17,336 bases of DNA. Source: an uncultured Pseudomonadota bacterium (GTDB lineage Bacteria; Pseudomonadota; Gammaproteobacteria; Methylococcales; Methylomonadaceae). Below are positions 7,060-15,459 of this stretch, one piece after another. Each line of letters begins with the position of its first letter. The stretch's first letter is position 1. The DNA lies in the NCBI GenBank assembly GCA_903904275.1, contig CAIVBX010000277.1:1-17336 (forward strand), read 5' to 3'. Below the pieces are notes generated by a model. The model searched no databases and was not told where the DNA came from. It saw only the letters and a list, made by a program, of their open reading frames with translations. The translations under genes were made by a program, and so were the position numbers.

Positions 7060-8716
7060 GAATTTTATTTCGTAAATAAATGTGTAGCATCAAAATAGAT
7101 AAACCAATTAACAAGCCAATAACCATACACATTGCAATCAATTCACCATAATTTGGAGTAACTTTTCCAGCGTCACCAAACAAATTCGCCCAATAGCCAC
7201 TCGCCCAAAGTGGACGTTGTTTTGCGTAATACTCTTTATTAAACACATCATTAAACAATTCATCGTGCATTTTTGGCATTCCTTGCGCGTCTAAAAATGA
7301 CTTATAAGCTAAAAGCGTGATATTTCCACCAGGCTCCATACCATCAGTAGTCGTACCAGTTGGTGTGTGGTCATGGAACATCCATAATCCTGCGCCGTAA
7401 CTATTTAACCCATCATTGGTTGTTTTGAGTGATAAATCCAAACGTTGAGCAGGAGAAATATCAAAAACATCGCGGGTTAATTGCATACCTAACGGCGCAT
7501 CTACGCCGTCGTAAGCAATAATTGTCGCTTTGTGTCCATGGAAATGTACCGCAATGGGTGAGCGTTGGACATTTACTAAATGTAATTTGATACGCTCATT
7601 TTCGCCTGCAATAATCATTGCATCACGCAAGGTGTAAGGAAATGAATGCCCATTAAGCAAAAAATAATTTTCAGTTGATGTTGTAATGTTGTAATCACGA
7701 CTCATTTTTTGACTAATTAACCTTGGATCATTTGCTTCTTGTGGAATTTTAGCGAGCTGTTTATCAATCGATTGATAATGTAAATCGTATTCTTGATCGT
7801 AATTTTTATTGACATTCACGGCGGAATGGCGTACCTGTCCTGCTCCGATATTCAACGTTTGCACCCAATTATTCGGAGCATTTTCTTCGACAATTATCAT
7901 GCCATTTAAACCCATCATAAAATGTTGCGCGGTTTGAACGTGACAGTGATAAAGCATTGTTCCTGCATGGCGTGGCTGAATTTCATAAGTATGTTGTTTG
8001 CCTGGAAAAATAGCGTGTTCTTCCATGCCATCATTATCATGACCTGCTGCCGTCAAGAACGGATGATCTACGCCATGTAAATGAATCGTATGCGGTAAAT
8101 AATGCGTATTTTCTAATGTGATAAAAATTTTGTCGCCTTGTTCTACCCGAATCACAGGTGAAGGCGCACGCAATAAAGGATGTGCGACTCGTGAATTTGA
8201 ATTTTTTACTGCCATTCCTTGCATTTTTGGTGCAAAAACCCACATTGAAGGTTGTAATCCTGGGGCAATATCGTAAGTATTCATTAAAAACTCGCCGTCG
8301 GGACTAAACCCATTTAACTCGACAACTTCTAATTTAATATGAATTTCATCAGGATCACCATCACCATCTAAATCTTTCCCCATCACAATGGCATCTTGAG
8401 CTAGATTGCTTTGCATCAAGGTCATCATTGACACATTATTAGTACCTTTTACCGCGGTTGCGATAGTGTACGGATTATCGGGGTCACAAACAGGCGATGC
8501 GGTAATTTTCACACCTTCAATTTCTTGCAGCTCTCGCCATTCAACATGATTATCTGTACAAGGTTTTTCAACGTTCGCATTATCTGCGTTACTAAAAACA
8601 GTGGGTGGTGGATTTTCACGGGCATGTTTTTCGATAATAGGGAGCCATTGCGTAATTACGATAATTAACGCTATCGCAATCAATAACCAACCAAAAAATA
8701 AGTATTTTTTTAACAT
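7046..8716 (-). CDS. Membrane-anchored multicopper oxidase, type 1 copper in the first domain
   Basis: A 556-residue protein with an N-terminal transmembrane anchor (about 7-26) and a C-terminal one (about 524-547), so the catalytic part is periplasmic. First cupredoxin domain: HTIHLHG (His209, His212, His214), then YHCHVQTAQH, giving His257-Cys258-His259 and His265 with Met267/Met268 nearby. This is a type 1 plus trinuclear-site signature. Second domain: HFHGHK at about 391-396 and FHDHTP at about 445, where Asp replaces the type 1 Cys, so this domain supplies only trinuclear-site histidines. This layout matches the type C two-domain multicopper oxidases known from Nitrosomonas. A DLDGDGDPDE loop at about residue 113 looks like an EF-hand calcium site. 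The likely reaction is oxidation of Cu(I) or another small donor with O2. The gene starts 104 bases downstream of the AIM24 gene, with a terminator between, and is coupled to the cupredoxin gene. The start ATG lacks a strong ribosome-binding site. Confidence 0.93.
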   Translation of the reverse strand: MLKKYLFFGWLLIAIALIIVITQWLPIIEKHARENPPPTVFSNADNANVEKPCTDNHVEWRELQEIEGVKITASPVCDPDNPYTIATAVKGTNNVSMMTLMQSNLAQDAIVMGKDLDGDGDPDEIHIKLEVVELNGFSPDGEFLMNTYDIAPGLQPSMWVFAPKMQGMAVKNSNSRVAHPLLRAPSPVIRVEQGDKIFITLENTHYLPHTIHLHGVDHPFLTAAGHDNDGMEEHAIFPGKQHTYEIQPRHAGTMLYHCHVQTAQHFMMGLNGMIIVEENAPNNWVQTLNIGAGQVRHSAVNVNKNYDQEYDLHYQSIDKQLAKIPQEANDPRLISQKMSRDYNITTSTENYFLLNGHSFPYTLRDAMIIAGENERIKLHLVNVQRSPIAVHFHGHKATIIAYDGVDAPLGMQLTRDVFDISPAQRLDLSLKTTNDGLNSYGAGLWMFHDHTPTGTTTDGMEPGGNITLLAYKSFLDAQGMPKMHDELFNDVFNKEYYAKQRPLWASGYWANLFGDAGKVTPNYGELIAMCMVIGLLIGLSILMLHIYLRNKIHEKE

Positions 8717-8746
8717 CTAATGTGTGCCAGAAAAAGAAGATTTCCC

Positions 8747-8787
8747 TAAAAATAAAAAAATCGACTCAAAATTTTTGATGTCGATTT
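8747..8787 (-). terminator. Rho-independent terminator after the TerB-AIM24 pair
   Basis: An 8-bp stem, AAATCGAC (8758-8765) with GTCGATTT (8780-8787), is extended inward by TCAAA/TTTGA across a one-base bulge. On the minus strand it is followed by a T-rich run (8747-8760). It separates the AIM24 transcript from the multicopper oxidase gene. Confidence 0.82.
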
Positions 8788-8820
8788 CTGTTTAAAGACA
8801 AATGAGAATATCAAAACAAA

Positions 8821-9654
8821 TTAGCGTTGATACGTTTCAGTACCGATAGAACCATTGTTGTGACTAATAGTTGAAACACCATAAGGTTGTTTCATTTTGT
8901 CATAAACACCTTGTGTTGGCGCAACCCAAACCATGCCAGGTCCAGTAAAGGTTTGTAATAACAACTCACCACTGACAACTGTTCCGAAAATGGATTTACT
9001 AGACATTTCTGCATGAAAACTGACACTTGCAGTACGAACAAATGCAAAATTACCATCCACTGACAATTTTTCACCAGCCGCTAATTCATAAACAACTAAT
9101 TCTGAAACAGGAACAGGTGAAACCAAAACAACCACACCAGTTCCTGTTGCTTGCGTTTGAAAAAAACCTTCACCACCGAATAATGCACTGGAAATGTTGC
9201 TTTGTAATTTCGCACTCACTTCAATACCATGCGATGCACAATAAAATGCACTTTTATCAAAAATAAGCCCATCATTTTCGATATTAAACAGTAAATAATG
9301 CCCAAAACTGGGTTCTAAAAAAACTTCCCCACTGCCTTTAATGCGCGATTGAAATAGCGTTTCACCTGTCAAAAATTTACGCATTAATCCTTTGGCAATA
9401 CCACCACCCGTTGTCGATTCAAGTTGCAAATGCCCTTTCATAAAATACAACGCACCAGGTTCAATTAACAGTTCACTATTTTGCAACGTCACGCGCACCA
9501 TTTTTAAATAAATGTTGGCTTGATTAGCAAAAAAAATCTTTTCAGCGACATTTAAATCGTCAGATCCTAGCAATTTTTCATAACGCACGACATCAAAAAT
9601 TGCACCTGTAATTTGTTCGCTTTCGATAACCGTAAAATTATCTGTACCGTTCAT
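8821..9654 (-). CDS. AIM24-family protein
   Basis: A 277-residue protein of the AIM24/TIGR00266-like family, recognised by its repeated beta-strand pattern and Gly-rich hairpins such as EPGALYFMKGHLQLE, LFGGEGFFQTQATGTGVVVL and TGPGMVWVAP. The ATG at 9654 is preferred over an in-frame TTG at 9666: it lies one base after the TerB stop, has a GGA eight bases upstream, and gives the usual spacing. There is no signal peptide or membrane helix, so the product is cytoplasmic. Bacterial members have no settled biochemical role; they are often found beside TerB/TerD-type stress genes, as here. The pair probably forms a two-gene stress operon unrelated to methane oxidation. Confidence 0.88.
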   Translation of the reverse strand: MNGTDNFTVIESEQITGAIFDVVRYEKLLGSDDLNVAEKIFFANQANIYLKMVRVTLQNSELLIEPGALYFMKGHLQLESTTGGGIAKGLMRKFLTGETLFQSRIKGSGEVFLEPSFGHYLLFNIENDGLIFDKSAFYCASHGIEVSAKLQSNISSALFGGEGFFQTQATGTGVVVLVSPVPVSELVVYELAAGEKLSVDGNFAFVRTASVSFHAEMSSKSIFGTVVSGELLLQTFTGPGMVWVAPTQGVYDKMKQPYGVSTISHNNGSIGTETYQR

Positions 9655-9655
9655 T

Positions 9656-10108
9656 TCACAGTCCAAATTCAGCAGGATTTAATGCTAATTCTTTAGCGAT
9701 TTTTGCCGCAACGGCTTGTTCTTGTGAATCAAAATCACCATCCGAAGATGCAATTGCAATCATCATGCGAATTAACAATCGTCCTGCTTCCGCATTAGAT
9801 TTCATTTTACCTAATGCCAAAAAGGCTTTTGCTTCGCCAATATCGTTATCAAACTCAATTTGACTGACAAAATCTTGAAAGGCTTTAATCACATCGCTGG
9901 TTGTGAAAATTGAAAGTGCGTCGTGATTTTCAATGAACTTAATCATTTTTTGTTTTTCTTCGGAAGAAATTTTGCCGTCCGCCATCGCAATCAAAGCAGA
10001 ACCCGCCATTGCAGCTTCTAAAAATTCCTTATTTTTAAATTTTAGAGCTTCTGTTTTAAGTTCGTTAGCTTTTGTTTTTAAATCATTTAAAAAATCACTG
10101 AAATTCAT
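9656..10108 (-). CDS. TerB-family (tellurite resistance-like) protein
   Basis: A 150-residue, mostly helical protein. The TerB-like domain spans about residues 27-148, with the two acidic loop motifs typical of the family: MADGKISSEEKQKM near residue 42 and IASSDGDFDSQEQAV near residue 118, which probably bind divalent metal. The N-terminal 25 residues form a charged Lys-rich amphipathic helix. The ATG at 10108 follows an AGGTGA ribosome-binding site. The gene is first in a pair with AIM24, whose start lies one base after its stop. TerB-domain proteins are linked to envelope stress and membrane-associated complexes; that this one confers tellurite resistance is not implied. It is cytoplasmic, with no signal or transmembrane segment. 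Confidence 0.86.
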   Translation of the reverse strand: MNFSDFLNDLKTKANELKTEALKFKNKEFLEAAMAGSALIAMADGKISSEEKQKMIKFIENHDALSIFTTSDVIKAFQDFVSQIEFDNDIGEAKAFLALGKMKSNAEAGRLLIRMMIAIASSDGDFDSQEQAVAAKIAKELALNPAEFGL

Positions 10109-10253
10109 AAATCACCTGCTTGAAAAAGAATGGAAAGTATATTGTTTAAAGTTGTACGCTACTATCTTACGAAATGCACTTAATCGTTGTTTAATTTTTT
10201 GCGGTCATCACAAAGGATTTTTCATTTAACCCATTGCTGAAAATGAAAATGCT

Positions 10254-12794
10254 TTAAAACGCATAACTCCACGTTGCTGATAATGCACCTTCACGCGGTA
10301 ATTGGTAGCCGTTCACGTCGTCAGAAACAGGTTGTAACCATTCAAAACTCAACCGATTACCTTGCAAACGACCGTTTGGCATGGAAGCGTTAATTCCAAA
10401 ACCTACATCAACAAATCGTCCACCGTAATTATTGGTGAAATCCATCGCACCAATTTGATGATAAACCCCTCGATACGCTCCTTGCAATGAACCTTGTAAG
10501 GTATAAATACCACGAACTGATGTTGCTAACCAATTTGTCCAACTGTAGCTTCCCCAGCTGGTTGCTTGAAAAATGTCACCCAACGCAAAACCTGCTGTGT
10601 TGCTTGATTCCAAACGTTTTGTACCGTTCAATTGTACGCCAAATGACCAATCATCAACATTTGTCGTGTACGTTATCGCTGGCTTAAAATCCCATGTTCC
10701 GCTGCCTAACTGCATTCCGTAATGAATAAAGCCCATATCTTGCTGGTGCGTATTTCGCAAACGAATTTCCGCATCACCTGTTGGCGCAGTTCCACCTAAA
10801 CTGAGATTAATTTGTTGATTTTCTGTTTTAAAAAGTTTGAACAGTGCGTACATTCCTGTGTCGCCTACGCCGCCTGTGATGTGTTCGTGTTGCGAATGAA
10901 TAATTGCCGCGCCCAAAGGCGTTGTCATTGCAGGCGTTGCTGGCGCACCATCGAGCGGACGCATTGTCATGTGCATATCCATAAATTGCGGCATCAACAT
11001 CAACGTCAACCAATCTGTTGGCGCGTACATTAAATCGAGCATGTGCATATTCATGCTCATGTCGTTAGGCGTAACGAAACATTTTTGCGAACCGCAGGCT
11101 TGATTCACAATTGCCGAATCGCTAACAGTATTCAATCCATTTTGCGTTGCCCCCGCTTGGTTTGCATACATATAACGATAACCAATCATGACATCACCTG
11201 CATTGGGTAAAACGTGATCAAACATCACGCCAGCAGGTGCACCTGCACCGTGATGATGCGCGTGGTGTGAATGTTCGCTGTGATTTGAATTTGCAACCGC
11301 CAATGTTTCTAAATCGACTTTCAATGCCGCATTTACTAAATAACCATCAAAATCTGCATAATTTCCTTCGCCAGCGCCGCCTAATTTTAAACTTCCAGCA
11401 TGGGTGTAATACTCCGCACCCGCTTGTAATTCTAAGCCTTTGGCGAATTTTTTCGACACTGTTAAACCACCACTTAATGCGCCGTAACCTGATAATCGAT
11501 AATCACTCGAATAGTTTTGTGGAAATAATTTGGGGTTATATGTTGTTTTCACAATATGACCATCTGCATCAATCATCACTTTATTAGCTGCTTGTTTTGA
11601 TAATAAATAGGGCGAGTAAAAATCGGCGGCATTTTGCGAATAATAACGAACTCGTGGCGTAATTGACCAACCTTCGCCAAGTGGTTGAATCCAATCACCT
11701 GAAAGTGTATGTGCGTTAATGCCCCAATCATCGTGATAAAAACGATAATCCAAATGTAATGCTGCATCCAACGCATCGATATGCTGAACATAACGTAAAT
11801 TTTCTGTCCATTGTTGACGTTCTTCGGGGCGTTGCTCTAAAAATGCCAACAACGTGCCGTTTAATTGTCCTGCCGAGCCAATTGTTTGTGTTGGATCTAC
11901 AAATAAAACTGACATTGTTTTATATGGATTCGACATATAACCATTGCTAGATGTGTAACTGACATTGCCTTCGACTAATGCAGATTTATTCAGAACTTGT
12001 GTCACACCGATATTCCCCGACCAATCTTGTTTTGAACCTCGTACTAATTTCACGCCATTTGGCAACGATTGAACCAGTGTGCCAAAAGTCGATTTTTCGA
12101 TATACGGAACGGCATCATGGTCAAGCATCGCTTCGGTATCACTTGATGTATAACTTGCGCCAAAATTTACGCTGGTGAGTTTTTGATTAAAATCTAACCT
12201 CCCACCGATATTTCCAAAACTAGAATTGTAATCAGGTTCTGCGGACGTTCCTGCGCCGACATCTAAACTCGCTTCGTCCCAGTCGTAACCAACACGAAAA
12301 TCACCTTGTTTGCGTGTTTCAGGTGAAGCTGTTGAAAGCGTGTGAACAAGTTGGTTATTTTTTGTAAATTGTCCCGTATTTGGATTTTGTTGTAATGGAT
12401 TAAATTGACTGTCAACGTAGACACGCCCACTATTTGGCTGTAAATAAGGCGAAGCGCCACTGATTGTTTGGGAACGAAATGCGCTAGCATGATTTGTATT
12501 AAAAGCTAATGGAACTGTCGTAATTGGTGTTGCACCACTCCAAGTGTCTTGTGTGTAATTGAATGCCAAACGTACTCGGTCAGCAAGTTTAAGTTTTGTG
12601 TTAGTTTGAATGCTATCAACTTGAATAGGCTTTAAACCACTTTTTGTATTAAATAGATTTCGTGCGCCATCTTCATAATGACCATATTGAAAAGTGGCTT
12701 CTTCGTCACTTGCAAATACGGTTGTCATTGGCAAGGCTAAAGCTGCTGCGGTTAAAAGATTGAGAGATTTTGATTTTTTATTAGTAACAGCCAC
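10254..12794 (-). CDS. Large outer-membrane protein: DUF3570-like barrel fused to a Met/His-rich transporter-like barrel
   Basis: An 846-residue protein from a GTG start at 12794. That start is chosen over the ATG at 12845 because GGAGG (12800-12804) sits 5 bases before it and it yields a normal signal peptide (NKKSKSLNLLTAAALALP, cleavage after VFA). Residues about 30-490 resemble DUF3570 outer-membrane proteins: alternating beta strands, with FRVGYDWDEASLDVG and similar hairpins. A His-rich linker follows at 504-515 (seven His in twelve residues). Residues about 520-846 resemble the 'transporter' beta-barrel family often seen near copper genes, with Met/His-rich strands (MSMNMHMLDLMY near 577 and MLMPQFMDMHMTMRP near 597). 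The protein ends in Phe, as outer-membrane barrels do. It overlaps the DUF4266 gene by 14 bases. A role in copper or redox traffic across the outer membrane is inferred. Standard DUF3570 proteins are about half this length. Confidence 0.82.
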   Translation of the reverse strand: MAVTNKKSKSLNLLTAAALALPMTTVFASDEEATFQYGHYEDGARNLFNTKSGLKPIQVDSIQTNTKLKLADRVRLAFNYTQDTWSGATPITTVPLAFNTNHASAFRSQTISGASPYLQPNSGRVYVDSQFNPLQQNPNTGQFTKNNQLVHTLSTASPETRKQGDFRVGYDWDEASLDVGAGTSAEPDYNSSFGNIGGRLDFNQKLTSVNFGASYTSSDTEAMLDHDAVPYIEKSTFGTLVQSLPNGVKLVRGSKQDWSGNIGVTQVLNKSALVEGNVSYTSSNGYMSNPYKTMSVLFVDPTQTIGSAGQLNGTLLAFLEQRPEERQQWTENLRYVQHIDALDAALHLDYRFYHDDWGINAHTLSGDWIQPLGEGWSITPRVRYYSQNAADFYSPYLLSKQAANKVMIDADGHIVKTTYNPKLFPQNYSSDYRLSGYGALSGGLTVSKKFAKGLELQAGAEYYTHAGSLKLGGAGEGNYADFDGYLVNAALKVDLETLAVANSNHSEHSHHAHHHGAGAPAGVMFDHVLPNAGDVMIGYRYMYANQAGATQNGLNTVSDSAIVNQACGSQKCFVTPNDMSMNMHMLDLMYAPTDWLTLMLMPQFMDMHMTMRPLDGAPATPAMTTPLGAAIIHSQHEHITGGVGDTGMYALFKLFKTENQQINLSLGGTAPTGDAEIRLRNTHQQDMGFIHYGMQLGSGTWDFKPAITYTTNVDDWSFGVQLNGTKRLESSNTAGFALGDIFQATSWGSYSWTNWLATSVRGIYTLQGSLQGAYRGVYHQIGAMDFTNNYGGRFVDVGFGINASMPNGRLQGNRLSFEWLQPVSDDVNGYQLPREGALSATWSYAF

Positions 12795-13005
12795 AACCGC
12801 CTCCGCCACTTTGTCCACCACCTGATGCTGCTTCACGACTGCCATATTGATGCGAACGTAAACTGCTTTGTAATGGCATAGGTTCCAAATCCATTTCAGG
12901 TTTTGCTAATGTACCACGCTCCCAAGGCGAAATAGCACTACAACCCGATAATAACAATAAACAAAAAAAAACCTTAAACAGGGATGAAATTTTTTCTCTC
13001 AGCAT
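12781..13005 (-). CDS. DUF4266-family small lipoprotein
   Basis: A 74-residue protein with a lipoprotein signal peptide and lipobox LSGC (Cys22). The mature part has the family signature SPWERGTLAKPEMDLEPMPL, and it ends in a Gly-rich tail with two closing cysteines (SGGGGCGCY). Members usually sit beside DUF3570 genes and a thioredoxin-like gene, as here, which supports the family call. Function is unknown. The flexible Gly/Cys tail could bind metal or be a redox target of the neighbouring thioredoxin; this is inference. The gene begins 4 bases after the thioredoxin stop and has no clear ribosome-binding site of its own. The codons for its Gly-Gly-Cys tail contain the GGAGG ribosome-binding site for the next gene. 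Confidence 0.88.
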   Translation of the reverse strand: MLREKISSLFKVFFCLLLLSGCSAISPWERGTLAKPEMDLEPMPLQSSLRSHQYGSREAASGGGQSGGGGCGCY

Positions 13006-13009
13006 AAAT

Positions 13010-13495
13010 TTATTTTTCAGCTAATAATTGCGTGATTTTTGTTTTCAATTCGTCCACTTCGCCTTCTCGAAAACCTTGATGAATATGGCGAATTACTCCA
13101 TGTTTGTCGATTAAATACGACGTTGGCATAGCTTGAACGTCAAAACTTTTTGCACATTGTTCACTGCCATGATTGGCAATCGTAAATTGTGAAGGATGAT
13201 GAGCCAAAAAGGCCAATGTATCATCAATTTTTTCGTCTAAATTTACGCCAACAATGTGCAAGCCCTTATCGCCAAATTCATGAGTAAGCTGATTTAAAAA
13301 CGGAAACGATTGCATACATGAAACACACCATGAAGCCCAAAAATCAACATATAAAACCTTGCCTTCATATTCATGAAAATGAACAGGAACATTATTTATT
13401 GAGGTTAAAACACAATCAGGTGATTTTTCACCAAGTGAGGCAGCATTTATGTTTGAAAAAACAAACACCATGAAAAACAAAAGAAATTTAATCAT
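13010..13495 (-). CDS. TlpA-type thioredoxin-like protein, first gene of the DUF4266/DUF3570 unit
   Basis: A 161-residue protein with a signal peptide (about 1-19, ending NAA) and a TlpA/ResA-class thioredoxin domain. The active site is WASWCVSC, followed by MQSFPF; the cis-Pro loop is AMPTSYLIDKHG, and the final strands are IRHIHQGFREGE. It is predicted to act in the periplasm, keeping cysteines of partner proteins reduced; the Cys-ended DUF4266 lipoprotein next door is a natural candidate partner. It shares only family-level similarity with the other TlpA-like gene at 1723-2196, so this is not a recent duplication. It starts the three-gene unit, and upstream is a 370-base gene-free stretch that must contain its promoter; I see no convincing -35/-10 pair there. 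Confidence 0.9.
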   Translation of the reverse strand: MIKFLLFFMVFVFSNINAASLGEKSPDCVLTSINNVPVHFHEYEGKVLYVDFWASWCVSCMQSFPFLNQLTHEFGDKGLHIVGVNLDEKIDDTLAFLAHHPSQFTIANHGSEQCAKSFDVQAMPTSYLIDKHGVIRHIHQGFREGEVDELKTKITQLLAEK

Positions 13496-13596
13496 TAGAC
13501 AAGTTATTTATCAATTTTGAGGTGTTGTTATAGTGGATTTGACAAGGAAGTCATTATTTTCCTGATGACAACATATTGTCAATGACCCATTAAAAA

Positions 13597-13626
13597 CACA
13601 CTAATCACTTTAAAGTGATTAGTGTG
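13597..13626. repeat. Perfect 30-base palindrome
   Basis: Fifteen bases on each side of the centre between 13611 and 13612 are exactly complementary (outer arm begins CACACTAATC). On the minus strand it is followed at once by TTTTT, so it can act as a Rho-independent terminator for leftward transcription. No leftward gene precedes it in the window. It could also be a protein-binding site. Confidence 0.85.
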
Positions 13627-13790
13627 GCATATCGCTCAATCCGTTAAATTTAAAGTGTGCGATATACCGTATTTTTGGAATTTAACAATCCGTTTTTAGT
13701 TTGTAAAAAAAGTAATTTCTAACTATTTCAACAATTTATTTCGTTTAATAAGTGTGGCTTACATCATGCTTTGTATCATATTCATAAATC

Positions 13791-13796
13791 TATAAT
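13791..13796 (+). promoter_or_regulatory. Candidate -10 element of the repeat-protein gene
   Basis: A perfect TATAAT 69 bases before the ATG at 13866. The best -35-like match, TTGTAT at 13771-13776, is only 14 bases upstream, which is short, so confidence is low. Confidence 0.3.
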
Positions 13797-14859
13797 TTTA
13801 ATCTGAAAGTAAATGTTTTAATTTTTACTTGTGCTACAAACATTCTGTTTATTTTAGGAAAACACATGACAACGAAAGATAAAACCGCACCAAAACTTGT
13901 TTCTGTCACACCAAGTAAAGGTAGTGAAGCTATTGAATTAAATCAAAATTTGATTTTGACATTTTCCGAAGATATTCAATTAGGAAATATTGGAAATATC
14001 ACCTTAAATGATGGTTACAACGCCTATGTAGTCCCTGTAAACAGCTCTCAGATAACGGTTAGGGCAAACAAGTTAGTTTAAATTTAGCAGAAGACTTAAA
14101 AGCAAATTCGCATTACAGTGTCAAGATTGATAATACTGTCATTCAAGATTTGAGCGGCAATAAATACGCAGGTATTAAAAATACAACAACATTGTTTTTT
14201 AATACAATAGATATGCTTTCACCAAGCCTCACAAAAATAAGTTCCGATAACGCAAAACCTATTGCCTCAAATTCAAATATCAGTATTATATTTAGTGAAA
14301 AAATCAAAGCTGGAACAGGAAATATCACACTTGTTAACGATAACGGAAATGATAGCCGTACCATTTCAATTACAGATTCACAAGTCAAAATTTCTGGTAA
14401 TAAACTGACATTGAATCCAACTTTTGATTTTAATGTAGGTAATACCTATACAGTGCATTTTGATGCAGGTGCAATTAAAGATTTAGCACTAGTCGCTAAT
14501 TTTACATAAGCAATTGATTTTACCTTTAACACAAAAAGCACAGGGGATAAACAAGCTCCTATTTTGAAAAATAAAGCCACGCACGGCACGCCTAGTGTTG
14601 GCTTAAAGATGACATTTCAAGAAAGTATCAAAATTGGCAAAGGCAGTTTCACGTTGAGTGATGGTACGAATAAAATTGTTATTCCCGTCAACGATTCAAA
14701 TCAAGTTTCTATTCAAGATAATGTATTAACCATTCATTCAACAAATCTCAATCCTGAAAAATTTATACGGTCAGCGCACCTAAAGGCATTGTAACGGACT
14801 TAGCGGGTAACAAATTTGCAGGTTTAACTACTAAAACGTCCTTCCAATTTGATACACAC

Positions 14860-15459
14860 GATACAACAGCACCAACAATTACAATCACTGATGATAAAAA
14901 TGGAATAACAAATTCAGCTATTCTTTATAGTTTTAGTCTTAGTGAAGCAAGTACGAATTTTGGTGTTGATGACATTACCGTTTCAGGTGGTACAAAAGGC
15001 ACCTTCACAGCAATTAGTCCCACTAGTTATACCTTGATTGTTACTCCAAATGTAGATTCGACTACGCCAGTCATTGTTAATGTAGCTACAGGGAAATTCA
15101 CCGACACAGTAGGTAATAACAACATTGCAGCAACACAAAACAATCAAGCTGTAGACACTGTTTCACCAACTGTTTTAATTACTGATGACCAAACCGCGAC
15201 TGACGGCACAATTACCTACACATTCACACTCAGTAAAGCAAGTACCAATTTTAGTATCGATGCTATTACTGTTTTAAATGGGACAAAGGGAACATTTACC
15301 GCAATTAGCTCAACTAGTTACACATTAGTTGTCATACCAGATGCAAATTCCCCCGCCCCTTTAACTGTTGAAGTAGCCGCAGGAAAATTTACCGATACTA
15401 TAGGTAATGGCAACATTGCAGCAAGAGACAATGGTTTATATTCAATTGTTATTCATGAA
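14860..15459 (+). repeat. Pair of 98/102-codon Ig-like domains, first copy
   Basis: Two tandem domains start at 14860 (TTAPTITITDD) and 15154 (TVSPTVLITDD), 294 bases apart. Each has a TFTLSKASTNF-like and a GTKGTFTAIS-like strand and ends in GKFTDTVGNNNIAA-like sequence. They resemble the Big_12-type bacterial Ig-like family. The second is 102 codons long because it ends in a linker (DNGLYSIVIHE) leading into the YD-like units. Confidence 0.85.

Larger units (their letters stand above)
13496..13865. other. 370-base gene-free region between divergent genes
   Basis: No open frame of note on either strand. It contains a small inverted repeat TGACAA-CATA-TTGTCA (13566-13581), a perfect 30-base palindrome (13597-13626), a 7-bp inverted repeat ATATCGC/GCGATAT (13629-13635 with 13659-13665), and a TATAAT (13791-13796). 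It must hold promoters for the thioredoxin operon (leftward) and the repeat-protein gene (rightward). Confidence 0.8.

Noticed and set aside
9655..9666. TTG start for the AIM24 gene
   Set aside because: The ATG at 9654 lies one base after the TerB stop with a GGA at normal distance; the TTG adds four residues of no clear value.
10812..11033. Open frames opposite or out of frame with the large outer-membrane protein gene (also near 11237-11587, 11978-12178)
   Set aside because: They are rich in His, Arg, Cys and Leu in an unnatural way, have no ribosome-binding site, and lie wholly within a well-supported gene.
13559..13581. Plus-strand promoter from TTGACA at 13539-13544
   Set aside because: No acceptable -10 box lies 16-18 bases downstream, and the nearest plus-strand gene starts more than 300 bases away.
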